Shown here: positions 7,269-15,616 of the stretch, in pieces
Position numbering within the stretch: position 1 is the first letter of the stretch
How the letters are laid out: each line of letters opens with the position of its first letter
Assembly: GCA_035279525.1 (NCBI GenBank)
Contig: DATEHQ010000016.1
Coordinates: forward strand, 1 to 39,898
Length of the DNA: 39,898 bases
Direction: 5' to 3'
Origin: DATEHQ01 sp035279525
GTDB lineage: Bacteria > Chloroflexota > Dormibacteria > Dormibacterales > Dormibacteraceae
Notes under the pieces: model-generated
Database searches by the model: none
Told to the model about the DNA's origin: nothing
Seen by the model: only the letters and a program-made list of their open reading frames with translations
Made by a program: the position numbers and the translations under genes

Positions 7269-7699
7269 CTCGTGACGGTGATGTCCGCGGCGAAGACGAC
7301 GGCGTACATGGGGCAGGCCTGACCCGGCGAGCACAGTGGTCCCGCGGCCGACCTGATGGTGGCGTGACCAGGCGCCCTGGCCACGAACGCGGCCAGGGTG
7401 ACGTTGCGGGCGGCGGTCGCGGCCGGGTCGACGGCCGGCGACAGCACCGAAGTGTCGCTCGAGGTCGGATGGCTCCAGTTGGTCATCCCGCTGCTCGCGC
7501 GCAGAACAACCTCCAGCCTCTGGCCGACCTTCAGCGTCGCGGTGTGGTCGGCCTGGGTCACGATCACGGAGTAGCCCGAGCCGGGGGTGGGTGTCGAACC
7601 GGAGGTCGGCGCCGGCGGGGCCCCGGATCCCAGTCCCGCGCTGCCGCACGCCGCGGCCATCAGGGCGGCGGCCGAGAAGGCGAGCAGGTGGCGTCTCAT
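7265..7699 (-). CDS. Putative lipoprotein with chagasin (I42)-like domain
   Basis: A 144-residue predicted lipoprotein. MRRHLLAFSAAALMAAAC gives a short signal peptide with the lipobox cysteine at residue 18, which fixes the ATG at 7699 rather than the farther start at 7768. After a Ser/Pro/Thr-rich linker, the pattern TLKVGQRLEVVL ... DTSVLSP ... FVARAPGHATIRS resembles the beta-sandwich of chagasin-type cysteine-protease inhibitors and related secreted domains. That assignment rests on pattern only. It diverges from the lipoprotein gene at 7762 across 62 bases. An internal 36-base segment is duplicated after the HIT gene. Confidence 0.62.
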   Translation of the reverse strand: MRRHLLAFSAAALMAAACGSAGLGSGAPPAPTSGSTPTPGSGYSVIVTQADHTATLKVGQRLEVVLRASSGMTNWSHPTSSDTSVLSPAVDPAATAARNVTLAAFVARAPGHATIRSAAGPLCSPGQACPMYAVVFAADITVTS

Positions 7700-7761
7700 C
7701 CTTTTCGGAAACGCCGCGGCTGCCGTCGGGGTAACAGCTACAGGTATCCTCCGAAACTCAA

Positions 7762-9231
7762 ATGTCAAGGTCGCTTGCCGCTCTGACGCTGGTCGTGGCC
7801 CTGGCCGCGGCTTGCGCGCCCGGAGGTTCCGGCGCCCCGCCCGCGGCGTCGCCGTCCGCCCACGTGGGCGGCCTCACCCAGGGCCTGGTCGCGTACGGAT
7901 CGCCCGCCGGGGTCGGGGTCATGGACCCGGCCAGCGGCAAGTCGAAGCTGATCGCCGCGCTGCCGGCCGGGGCGGCCTTCCGGCTCTCGGGTCCCGTTTG
8001 GGGACCAGCCCCAGGAGTTGGCTATCCGCTCGTGTACTTCACCATCCATGACGACCGGCCGGCCGAAAGCCGCGACTCCGCGGGCGTGGTGCCGTACGAC
8101 TGGTTGTTTCGAGCCGATCCGTTCACTGGCACGATCGAACCGGTGGCCGCGTCGCAGGATTCGTTCAGCGAAGGACCGATCGGGCTCGCCGGCAACGACC
8201 ACTACCTCGCGCTGACATCAGGCTGCTGCGCCGATTACGAGGTCGACGCCCTCGACCTGACCCAAGCCGGGGCCGCCGTGAAGGTGCTGGCCAGGCCCAC
8301 CGACCCTGTCACCTTCTTCACCGAAGGCGTCGCGCCGGGCGGGTCAGGGCTGATCGCCGTGCGAGCGTTCAGCTCGGGCGCGTGGTACTGGCTCAACGCC
8401 GACGCCGGCGCCTTGAACCCGTTTCCGCTGAAGCTGGGGCCAGACGACGGTCCCATGGTCGTCAGCCCTGACGGCACGACGGCCGCCATCGCGCTGCCGG
8501 ACAAGGGCGCTTTGATCGAGCCGGTCAACGTCGCCGTGCCGCTCGCGACCCCGACGCCGGGCGCACCGCCCAGCTCTTCCCCTTCGCCGTCAGCCGGACC
8601 CAGCGCGAAGCCGAGCGCGAGCGCGACGCCAGGCTCGGCCGCCGCGCCGCGTCACCTCAACTCGGCGCTTCCGCATCCAGACGGCCTGGCCTGGAGCCCG
8701 GACGGCAAGCAGCTCATGGTCGCGGTCAACGGCGAGCTCGAGCTGTACGGCGCTTCCGCCCCGGACGGCACTGCGCCCGCGGGCCGGTTCTTCACCGGAT
8801 CGGGCATCGTTGGCGTGTCGTGGTCGGGCGCGATCGCCGGCAAGACCTTTGCGATGGTCAAGCCTGGCGCAGGCCCACAGCCGATGGTCGATGCGCTGCT
8901 GGTTTCGACCAGGCTTCCGGCGGCGGCGGACACCCCCGACAAGCGACCTTTCACCAAGGTCTACATGTGGCAGTTCGATTCATCGCGACCATCTCCCATC
9001 TCGTCGATCGCGGATGCAACGCCGGCCGTGCTCGCCAGGTACCCGCCCCTCTCCGCAGGCGTCGTCACACACCACTGGGCGACGGCCACCTCGTGGGAAT
9101 TCCTCGGAGGGTGCTACCGCTATCGCGTCGTCATCACGGGCAGCATTCCTCCAGTCGCGACGACCATCGGGCTCGCCGCCAACACCCTCTGCTCAGCTCC
9201 GAGCTCGACTCCGAGGCCGACGGCTTCCTAG
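7762..9231 (+). CDS. Putative lipoprotein, WD40-like/beta-propeller
   Basis: A 489-residue exported protein with a lipoprotein signal (MSRSLAALTLVVALAAAC, cysteine 18). Around residues 260-295 lies a Pro/Ser/Ala/Thr-rich low-complexity linker. The part after it contains PDGLAWSPDGKQLMVAV, the blade signature of WD40-like/TolB propellers; the first half has similar strand-rich repeats. No enzymatic motif was recognised. A TATCCT hexamer at 7745-7750, 11 bases before the ATG, suggests a very short leader. The acyl-CoA synthetase gene follows within about 10 bases, so cotranscription is possible. Confidence 0.72.
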   Translation: MSRSLAALTLVVALAAACAPGGSGAPPAASPSAHVGGLTQGLVAYGSPAGVGVMDPASGKSKLIAALPAGAAFRLSGPVWGPAPGVGYPLVYFTIHDDRPAESRDSAGVVPYDWLFRADPFTGTIEPVAASQDSFSEGPIGLAGNDHYLALTSGCCADYEVDALDLTQAGAAVKVLARPTDPVTFFTEGVAPGGSGLIAVRAFSSGAWYWLNADAGALNPFPLKLGPDDGPMVVSPDGTTAAIALPDKGALIEPVNVAVPLATPTPGAPPSSSPSPSAGPSAKPSASATPGSAAAPRHLNSALPHPDGLAWSPDGKQLMVAVNGELELYGASAPDGTAPAGRFFTGSGIVGVSWSGAIAGKTFAMVKPGAGPQPMVDALLVSTRLPAAADTPDKRPFTKVYMWQFDSSRPSPISSIADATPAVLARYPPLSAGVVTHHWATATSWEFLGGCYRYRVVITGSIPPVATTIGLAANTLCSAPSSTPRPTAS

Positions 9232-9241
9232 CATCTACGTG

Positions 9242-10759
9242 ATGGACTTCCTGGCCGGCCACGCCGAGTCCACGCCGGACAAGCCGGCGGTCATCCTCGG
9301 TGCGAGGTCCCTCGACTTCGCGACGCTGGACGCCCGCGCCAACCGGGTGGCGCACGCGCTGCAGCGGCTTGGTTGCGAGACGGACGATCGCGTGTCGGTG
9401 ATGTCTTTCAACTCGATCGAGACCTTCGAGATCGGCAGCGCGACCCGCCGGGCCGGCTTCGTCATCGTCCCCATCAACTACCGCCTTCGCGGATCAGAGA
9501 TCGCCTACGTGATGAACGACTCGGGGGCGCGCGTCGTGATCGCGGGTCCGGATCACGTCGACGCGGTCGACGCGGCACGTCACGAGGTACGCGGCAAGGT
9601 CGCCTTCGTCGCCATCGGCCCTCACGTCCCGACTGGATGGAGCTCCTTCGCCGAGCTCACCGGCGGCGCCCCGGCGGCACGTTTCGCGGGGCCCGACGAC
9701 GCGGGCCTGGGGCCGTCGATGATCTACACGTCGGGCACCACGGGTCACCCCAAGGGCGCATGGCGGCCCCACGGCGTGAACATCGCGAACGTCCTGCAGG
9801 TCATCTCGATCTTCGAGCTCGGCCAGCCCGACGTGCACCTGACCTGCGGGCCTGGCTACCACAGCGCCGTGTCCTTCTTCACGGCGCTGCATTCGCTGCT
9901 CGGGGCGACGGTCGTGCTCCAGCCCAAATTCGAGGCGGCAGGAGCGCTGGAGGAGATCGAGCGGCACCGCGTGACGACGACCTTCATGGCGCCCACGCTG
10001 CTGGGGCGGCTCGTCGATGAGCAGGAGCGCCATCCGAGAGACACCTCGTCGCTGCGCGCGCTGATCCTCGGCGCGGCACCCTGCCCGAGCTCGCTCAAGG
10101 TCCGCGCCGAGGCGGCGTTCGGCCCGGTGATCTGGGAGTTCTACGGGGCGACCGAGACCGGGATCAACACCGTGCTGCGCCCTGAGGACCAGCTGCGTAA
10201 GCCCGGCTCGTGCGGCACGGCCGTCCCAGGCCAGGAGATCCGGCTGGTGCGGGATGACGGCAGCGAGGCCGCCATCGACGAACCGGGCGAGTTCATGGTG
10301 CGCAACTCATGGCTCGCCGAGTACTACCACCGGCCCGACGCCACGCAGGGCAGCCTGCACGACGGCTTCTTCTCGGTCGGTGACGTCGCGCACAAGGACG
10401 CGGAGGGCTACTACTACATCTGCGACCGGCGGATCGACATGATCATCTCGGGCGGCGTGAACATCTACCCCGCGGAGATCGAGGCCGTGCTGCACGCGCA
10501 CCCAGCAGTCGCTGACGCGGCGGCGATCGGCGTTCCGGACGACGAGTGGGGGGAATCGGTCAAGGCGATCGTCCAGCTTCGTAGCGGCGCGCGGGTCACG
10601 CCGGCCGATCTGATCGCGTTCTGTTCCGAGCGGCTCGCCGGCTACAAGAAGCCGCGGAGCGTCGATTTCGTCGAGGAAATGCCGCGCGACGCCGCGGGCA
10701 AGCTCCTCAAGCGAAGGCTGCGCGAACCCTACTGGGCCGGCGCCGGCCGCTCCATCTGA
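9242..10759 (+). CDS. AMP-dependent acyl-CoA synthetase/ligase
   Basis: A 505-residue member of the ANL superfamily, which activates a carboxylic acid to acyl-AMP and then to acyl-CoA. The AMP-binding P-loop YTSGTTGHPKG lies at about 162-172, YGATETG near 300, the GDVAHKD/DRRIDMIISGGVNIYP hinge region near 380-410, and the C-terminal acylation lysine in AAGKLLKR. The true start is the ATG at 9242 (or the adjoining GTG at 9239), because the N-terminal motif begins MDFLAGHAESTPDKPAVI. The stop is directly followed by the GTG of a methyltransferase gene, so the two are likely coupled. Substrate unknown; the sequence resembles medium/long-chain or aryl acyl ligases. Confidence 0.92.
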   Translation: MDFLAGHAESTPDKPAVILGARSLDFATLDARANRVAHALQRLGCETDDRVSVMSFNSIETFEIGSATRRAGFVIVPINYRLRGSEIAYVMNDSGARVVIAGPDHVDAVDAARHEVRGKVAFVAIGPHVPTGWSSFAELTGGAPAARFAGPDDAGLGPSMIYTSGTTGHPKGAWRPHGVNIANVLQVISIFELGQPDVHLTCGPGYHSAVSFFTALHSLLGATVVLQPKFEAAGALEEIERHRVTTTFMAPTLLGRLVDEQERHPRDTSSLRALILGAAPCPSSLKVRAEAAFGPVIWEFYGATETGINTVLRPEDQLRKPGSCGTAVPGQEIRLVRDDGSEAAIDEPGEFMVRNSWLAEYYHRPDATQGSLHDGFFSVGDVAHKDAEGYYYICDRRIDMIISGGVNIYPAEIEAVLHAHPAVADAAAIGVPDDEWGESVKAIVQLRSGARVTPADLIAFCSERLAGYKKPRSVDFVEEMPRDAAGKLLKRRLREPYWAGAGRSI

Positions 10760-11590
10760 GTGTCCGAATCTGTCTCCTTCGACCGGGCGGCGGGCTACTA
10801 CGACAGGACGCGGGCGCTTTCAGAGGAGCTCATGAGCCGGACGATCGCGCTGCTGGTCGACGAGCTGCCGCGCGATGGGAGATGCCTCGAAATCGGAATC
10901 GGCACCGGCAGGATCGCGCTCCCGCTGATCCGGCACGGAGTCGACGTGGTTGGCGCCGACCTGTCGCGCGAAATGATGCTCCGCCTGCGCGAGAACGCCG
11001 GTGATGCGGTGGTGCCCCTGGTCCAGGCGGACGCCACGCGGCTGCCCTTTCGCACGGGCGCCTTCACGTCGGCCCTCGCGTCTCACGTCCTGCACCTGAT
11101 TCCGCACTGGCGCGAGGCGGTCGACGAGCTGATCCGGGTCGTCAGGCCCGGTGGCCTGCTCATCGTGCTGCGCGGCGCGCGGGGGCGCACACGCGACCAG
11201 GGTGTTCGCGAGGACGACCCCTGGCATCAGCGCATCAGGCGTCGGTTCTTCGTCGAGGCGGGAAACCCATCCTGGCCTCCTGGGCTGGACTCGATGGATG
11301 AGCTCGACGAACGGATGAAGGAGGTCGCATCCGTCCACGAGCTGCCCGAGCTGATGGAGGAGGGCACATCCACCATCAACGAGCTGATGCGAGCCTTGGA
11401 GGAGGGTTGGTGGGCCGCCTGCTGGTCGATCGACGAACAGACCCGCAAGAGCGCGGCGGCGACGGCACGCGCGTGGGCTGAGCGCGAGTACGGCGACCTG
11501 GACGAGCGCCGCCCGACCCTCGGCGGATCGACCTGGCGCGCCTATCGCCTCACGCGAGCAGGGGCAGCAGGAACTCCACCGACCGGCTGA
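10760..11590 (+). CDS. Class I SAM-dependent methyltransferase
   Basis: A 276-residue Rossmann methyltransferase. Motif I is LEIGIGTGRIALPL near residues 40-53, followed by an acidic VVGADLSREMM strand that binds the SAM ribose, VPLVQADATRLPF, and ALASHVLHLIPHW. This matches UbiE/Methyltransf_11 proteins. The GTG start touches the upstream TGA, which suggests coupling to the acyl-CoA ligase. The last 41 bases overlap the convergent TIM-barrel gene. Methyl acceptor unknown. Confidence 0.88.
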   Translation: MSESVSFDRAAGYYDRTRALSEELMSRTIALLVDELPRDGRCLEIGIGTGRIALPLIRHGVDVVGADLSREMMLRLRENAGDAVVPLVQADATRLPFRTGAFTSALASHVLHLIPHWREAVDELIRVVRPGGLLIVLRGARGRTRDQGVREDDPWHQRIRRRFFVEAGNPSWPPGLDSMDELDERMKEVASVHELPELMEEGTSTINELMRALEEGWWAACWSIDEQTRKSAAATARAWAEREYGDLDERRPTLGGSTWRAYRLTRAGAAGTPPTG

Positions 11591-12416
11591 TCGCCCCCAG
11601 CGGACGGTCGTCGGCCGACGCCAGCCTCGTGTCCTGTTCGAGGGTGAACCATCCGCGATAACGGCTCGAGCGGAGGGCCTCGACCACGCGGGAAACGTTG
11701 GCGCCCCCTTCACCGAGCGGCCTGTAGAGCCCCTCGCTGATGGCGTCGTCGTAATCCAGTGACCGGCTGCGGACGCGTCGCGCGACCATCGTGTCGACGT
11801 CGTTCAGGTGTACGTGCTGGATTCGTCCAGCGGCCAGCTCCAGGACCTCGATGGGGTCAGCGCCGGCAAGCACGAGATGGCCGACGTCGAGACATATGCC
11901 TGCCTCCGTCCCGACCAGCAGGCGCTCGATGTCCTCCGGGCCCTGGATGCTGCTGCCGAACCTCGGCTGGACCGCGAGCTTGAGCCGATGTTTGGCACAG
12001 ACGTGCTCGACCGAGCCGACCAGGTGCAGGAGGTGCGCCCACTCCGCCCTGGAGAGAGGCTCACCCGCCGGGAGGTCGGGGGTACGCCGCCGGATCGCCG
12101 ACAGGACCAGGGTGTCAGCGCCGAGCACCGAGAGCCAGTTCGCGTGGCCGTCGATGTGCGCGAGCTCCGGTCCGCGCGTGTCGTGGTGATGAAGGATCGC
12201 GTGGACCTGCCCGGCGACGACGGTCAGGCCGTGGCGCCGGAGCACCCGGCGGGCGTCGTCGCTGCGGTCGGGGAGGAATCCGGAGGGTCCCGCCGAGATG
12301 GCTCCTTCGCCGACGGCGGCCGCTTCGGCCAGCACTCGCTCCGACGAGAGCTGGGGACCCCAGTCATGCGCGCCGTTTATCCCCCAGCACGCCGGGGACA
12401 GCGCGAGGCGGTGCAC
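11550..12416 (-). CDS. Sugar phosphate isomerase/epimerase family TIM barrel
   Basis: A 288-residue xylose-isomerase-like TIM barrel (AP_endonuc_2/IolE-type). Metal-binding motifs of the family are present: GICLDVGHLVLAG, RIQHVHLNDVD and a C-terminal WFTLEQD with the glutamate ligand. The GTG at 12416 gives HRLALSPACWGI, the usual N-terminal strand; an ATG-like start at 12473 would add 19 unrelated residues. Such proteins act on inosose, ketoses or other sugars; the substrate cannot be read here. It overlaps the convergent methyltransferase by 41 bases. Confidence 0.85.
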   Translation of the reverse strand: MHRLALSPACWGINGAHDWGPQLSSERVLAEAAAVGEGAISAGPSGFLPDRSDDARRVLRRHGLTVVAGQVHAILHHHDTRGPELAHIDGHANWLSVLGADTLVLSAIRRRTPDLPAGEPLSRAEWAHLLHLVGSVEHVCAKHRLKLAVQPRFGSSIQGPEDIERLLVGTEAGICLDVGHLVLAGADPIEVLELAAGRIQHVHLNDVDTMVARRVRSRSLDYDDAISEGLYRPLGEGGANVSRVVEALRSSRYRGWFTLEQDTRLASADDRPLGAISRSVEFLLPLLA

Positions 12417-12490
12417 GGAACGCCCGTGCGACGACCTCAAGCCGGGTATGGCGCGCACCCGCCGTGTGATCACCGGACTGAGATTAACCT

Positions 12491-12496
12491 TCTAAT
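12491..12496 (+). promoter_or_regulatory. Candidate -10 box before the leader ORF/thioesterase
   Basis: TCTAAT differs from TATAAT by one base and lies in a locally AT-richer patch. Transcription would start at about 12502-12503, the ATG of the mini-ORF. No good -35 is visible. Confidence 0.35.
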
Positions 12497-12501
12497 CGAC
12501 G

Positions 12502-12552
12502 ATGTCAGAGGCAACCCTCGAGCTCGAGCTGTTTCGCGAGCCTGCGGGGTGA
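12502..12552 (+). CDS. Possible 16-codon leader ORF overlapping the thioesterase start
   Basis: ATG at 12502 opens a 16-codon frame encoding MSEATLELELFREPAG. Its TGA overlaps the thioesterase GTG as GTGA (12549-12552). This geometry equals that of coupled genes elsewhere in the window. The ATG sits five bases after a good -10, so the peptide would be made from a leaderless message. It may be chance; no homologue is recognised. Confidence 0.35.
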   Translation: MSEATLELELFREPAG

Positions 12553-12986
12553 CCGACGAGCCGTACGGCGTCCGCACGCTGCCCGAGCTGTACAGGGAGT
12601 GGGCGGCCACAGGGATGGTCGCGAACATCGGCACCAGGCTGGTCGAGGTCGGACACGGCAAGCTGGTGCTCGAAGGCAATCTGACCGCGCAGGCGCACGG
12701 CTTTTCCACCACGCGCGGCACGATCGTCCATGGCGGCGCCATCGCCACGCTCGCCGACGAAGCCCTCGCGTCGGTGGCATTCACCGTGGCCGAGGAAGGC
12801 GAGACCACCGCGACGGCGGACCTCAAGGTCGACTTCCTGCGCCCGGCGCGACCCGGGCGCCTGGTCGCGCGAGCGACGGTGCGCCACCGGACTCGGCGTC
12901 TTGCTTTCTGCGAGGCGAGGGTCGAGCACGAGAACGGCCAGGTGGTGGCCGAGGCGCGCGCCGTGATCGCTTACGTCAGGGCGTGA
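12549..12986 (+). CDS. PaaI-type hotdog thioesterase
   Basis: A 145-residue hotdog-fold acyl-CoA thioesterase of the PaaI family. The core GTIVHGGAIATLADEALASVAF carries the HGG motif and the following acidic residue that form the active site, and TADLKVDFLRPAR matches the next strand pair. The GTG at 12549 is the best start, since upstream codons in this frame are antisense to the isomerase-like gene. It would hydrolyse small or aryl acyl-CoAs, which may relate to the acyl-CoA ligase upstream, though a gene on the other strand separates them. It overlaps the convergent BNR gene by 11 bases. Confidence 0.9.
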   Translation: MTDEPYGVRTLPELYREWAATGMVANIGTRLVEVGHGKLVLEGNLTAQAHGFSTTRGTIVHGGAIATLADEALASVAFTVAEEGETTATADLKVDFLRPARPGRLVARATVRHRTRRLAFCEARVEHENGQVVAEARAVIAYVRA

Positions 12987-14313
12987 AGCGACTCGACATC
13001 GGAGGCAGCTGGATCGTCCGCCATGCCGAGCCACCGTCTGTCGTAGCGACCAGGACCGGCCGCGAGCCGACCATCGCCGCGTACCAGGCGTCCCTGGCGT
13101 CGACGATCTGAAGCGACCCCGCGAGAGGCTGGGGCACGACCAGGCTGCGCGGCGCGCTCCACGTGTCGCCCGCATCGGCGGTCACCGACCAGGTGCCGAG
13201 CCCGATCCACCACCAGTGCCATGTGTCCAGGACGCCGATCGCGCCTGGTGCGGTGGGCAGGGTGATGGGGGACCATGAGGCGCCACCGTCGAGCGAGAGG
13301 AACTGCGATTGATCCGGCGCCTGCACCTCGAGCGCGCTGGAGGTGAGCAGCCCGCTCCGCCAGAAAGAGATGGCGTCGGTCGCCACCCCGTAGGTGTACG
13401 TGACCGGCACACCGCCGTCGAAGGCGCGCACCTTCAGCGGAGGGTAAGCGATGATGGTCGCGCCGATTCCGGCCCGTCCCTCAGTCGGCCCGAAAGCGAC
13501 GACCGACGCGACGACGGCGCTGGATCCCACAGGCTGAGTGGAGATCAGGAACTGCGCCTTCAGCGGCCAGGTGTGCGTCGACGCCACCGCCACGCGGTCC
13601 CAGGTGAGCCCGTAGTCGCCTGACTGGTAGGCGTAGGGACCGGCGGACATCGTCGCCAGCCAACCGATGCCGCCGGCGGCGAAGCTGACGCTGAAGGCCT
13701 GGTCCGGCGACCTCACCGGTCGCCCGAGGTCGGCCCAGGTCTGGCCGGCGTCTGACGTCCTGTAGAGGTGCGTGTCGTCGGCCTGGAGCGGGTCGACGTC
13801 GACGAGCATCCAGCCGTTCGCCGGGTCGGGGAACGACCATGCGAGCACAGCCGCCCGAGCGGTGATCGCGGCCTGCCCAGTCCAGCTGGCGCCCCCGTCT
13901 CCGGTCCGGTAGAGCAGCGGTCGCGCGCCGGTCATTGCGAAGACGCCGTCCAGCGGGTCGAAGAACTTCAGGTAGACACCATGGCCGTTGGTCGGCCCCG
14001 AGAGCTGTGGCGCCCAGTGACGCCCTGCGTCCGTCGTCCGCATGACGAGGAAGTCGCCGTCGTCGAAGATCGCCACCACCCAGCCGGTCGAGGGCTCCAC
14101 GAAGTCGATGGCGGCGACGGAGTAACCCGACTGCGGTGCCGGTGCGGGAAGCGCCGGCGTATGAAGGGCCGCCGCGATCGGATGAAGGTAGGCGATGCCC
14201 GCAGCGGCGATCACGACCAGTGAGACGCCGATCAGGGCGACGGCCCGGCGCACCCTCGCACCGTCGATGAGATCGGCGGGATCGACCTCGGGCTCTGGCG
14301 GCGGTGCGTCCAT
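12976..14313 (-). CDS. Membrane-anchored BNR/Ycf48-like beta-propeller (paralogue 1)
   Basis: A 445-residue protein with a short cytoplasmic head, one transmembrane segment at about 24-46 (VALIGVSLVVIAAAGIAYL) and an extracytoplasmic propeller. Repeated blades of the form T-x-D-A/G-G-x-x-W (TTDAGRHWAP, TGDGGASWTG, TSDAGQTWAD, TADAGDTWSA, TTDGGSAWRT) are BNR/Asp-box repeats as in sialidase-like and Ycf48-type proteins. No sialidase catalytic residues are assigned. The next gene upstream on the same strand is a paralogue of the same architecture, 52 bases away. Ligand unknown. Confidence 0.8.
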   Translation of the reverse strand: MDAPPPEPEVDPADLIDGARVRRAVALIGVSLVVIAAAGIAYLHPIAAALHTPALPAPAPQSGYSVAAIDFVEPSTGWVVAIFDDGDFLVMRTTDAGRHWAPQLSGPTNGHGVYLKFFDPLDGVFAMTGARPLLYRTGDGGASWTGQAAITARAAVLAWSFPDPANGWMLVDVDPLQADDTHLYRTSDAGQTWADLGRPVRSPDQAFSVSFAAGGIGWLATMSAGPYAYQSGDYGLTWDRVAVASTHTWPLKAQFLISTQPVGSSAVVASVVAFGPTEGRAGIGATIIAYPPLKVRAFDGGVPVTYTYGVATDAISFWRSGLLTSSALEVQAPDQSQFLSLDGGASWSPITLPTAPGAIGVLDTWHWWWIGLGTWSVTADAGDTWSAPRSLVVPQPLAGSLQIVDARDAWYAAMVGSRPVLVATTDGGSAWRTIQLPPMSSRFTP

Positions 14314-14365
14314 GTGCTTTGGCGCTCAGCTTAGAGCGACCGAAGCACCATGACCGTGGTCGAGC

Positions 14366-15592
14366 TCACGCGCCGGCGGCGATGATCGACAACTCGGCCG
14401 CGGGCGGGCTCACAGGTGCGGGCACGTTGACCTCGGGCCAGGTCGCCCCGCCGTCCGCGGTCATGGCGAGGGCGGTGTTCCCCACCGGGGCAGGCGTCTC
14501 GATCATCTGGGACCAGGCGTGCCGGCTGTCGATCACGTGCACCGGACCGTAGTCCCAGTTCTCCTGCAATTGGGCCACGTGCACCTCCTGCCACGACTGG
14601 CCGGCGTCCGAAGTCTTGTACAGGAAGCCGAACTTCATCGCCCACCAGTGAGTCGAGTCCAGGAACGAGAAGTCGCTGAAGGCGGTCTGGCCCGGCCCGG
14701 GCGCGAGCATGCGCCAGCTCCCGGCTTGATCGAACGACACGAAGACAGCGGTCGCGCCCGCGAAATCCGAGACGGATGCGATGACGCCCTGGTGCGGAAG
14801 CAGCACCACCTGCGACGTGTACACGCGCTCGCTCGGCGGCGGGTACTTCGGCGCCGGGATGTTGGTCGGCGTCGGGAAAGCGTCGGGGGGCGGCCGAATC
14901 GAGACTGCGCGCCACGTTGTACCACCGTCCACCGACAGGTCCACCGTGGGGCTCAGGCTTTGCGTGCCGACCCAGATCTCGCCGGTGGAGCGCAGCGCCG
15001 CTCCGGATTGCAATCCGACCAGGGCGCGCGGCGGCGAGGCTCGTTGCCAGCTCGCCCCGCTGTCGGCCGTCGTGAAGAACGTGTCGCCGCGCTGGGGGTC
15101 GCTGTTGAAAGCCCATCCGTGACCCGGGTCGGTGAACGTGGGTCCGATGACCGAGCCCGGCAGATCCACGGTGGCCCAGTGGACCCCGCCATCTCGGGTC
15201 CGGTAGAAGAACGCGTTCCCGTCCGCGAACGTGATCACGCCATTGCGCCCGTCGAAGAGCTGAAGGGACATGTCGGCAACGCGGGTCGAGCCCTTCCACT
15301 GCAACTGCCAGTGGTGGGCGCCATCGGCCGTCTTGAAAACCCAGAACGGCGTGATGTCCGGGCTGCGCCGGCTCACCAACGACCATCCGAGGGTTGCGGT
15401 GACGAACGAGTACCTGACTGTGTAGGTGCCAGGAAGATTTGGAGTCGAGCTCGGCACAGGGAAAACGATCGGCGCAGGCGGCGCTGTGTCGCGCAGGTAC
15501 ACCAGGCTTCCCACCACGATCAGCGCCAGCGCGGCGGAGATGAGCGGAACCGCCCGCCTGGCCCGCGGGCTCGCCTGATCCCCGGCGTCCAT
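14366..15592 (-). CDS. Membrane-anchored BNR/Ycf48-like beta-propeller (paralogue 2)
   Basis: A 408-residue paralogue of the downstream gene: short charged N-terminus, one transmembrane helix at about 17-33 (LISAALALIVVGSLVYL), a Pro-rich linker, then Asp-box blades (KTADGAHHWQ, TRDGGVHWAT, TADSGASWQR, SVDGGTTWRA, TSDAGQSWQE, TADGGATWPE). The pair probably arose by tandem duplication and is likely cotranscribed from the divergent gap at 15593-15616, where CTATAG (15599-15604) may serve as a -10 element in both directions. Extracytoplasmic location is predicted; function unknown. Confidence 0.8.
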   Translation of the reverse strand: MDAGDQASPRARRAVPLISAALALIVVGSLVYLRDTAPPAPIVFPVPSSTPNLPGTYTVRYSFVTATLGWSLVSRRSPDITPFWVFKTADGAHHWQLQWKGSTRVADMSLQLFDGRNGVITFADGNAFFYRTRDGGVHWATVDLPGSVIGPTFTDPGHGWAFNSDPQRGDTFFTTADSGASWQRASPPRALVGLQSGAALRSTGEIWVGTQSLSPTVDLSVDGGTTWRAVSIRPPPDAFPTPTNIPAPKYPPPSERVYTSQVVLLPHQGVIASVSDFAGATAVFVSFDQAGSWRMLAPGPGQTAFSDFSFLDSTHWWAMKFGFLYKTSDAGQSWQEVHVAQLQENWDYGPVHVIDSRHAWSQMIETPAPVGNTALAMTADGGATWPEVNVPAPVSPPAAELSIIAAGA

Positions 15593-15616
15593 GAGTCGCT
15601 ATAGATTGTGGAGCAG

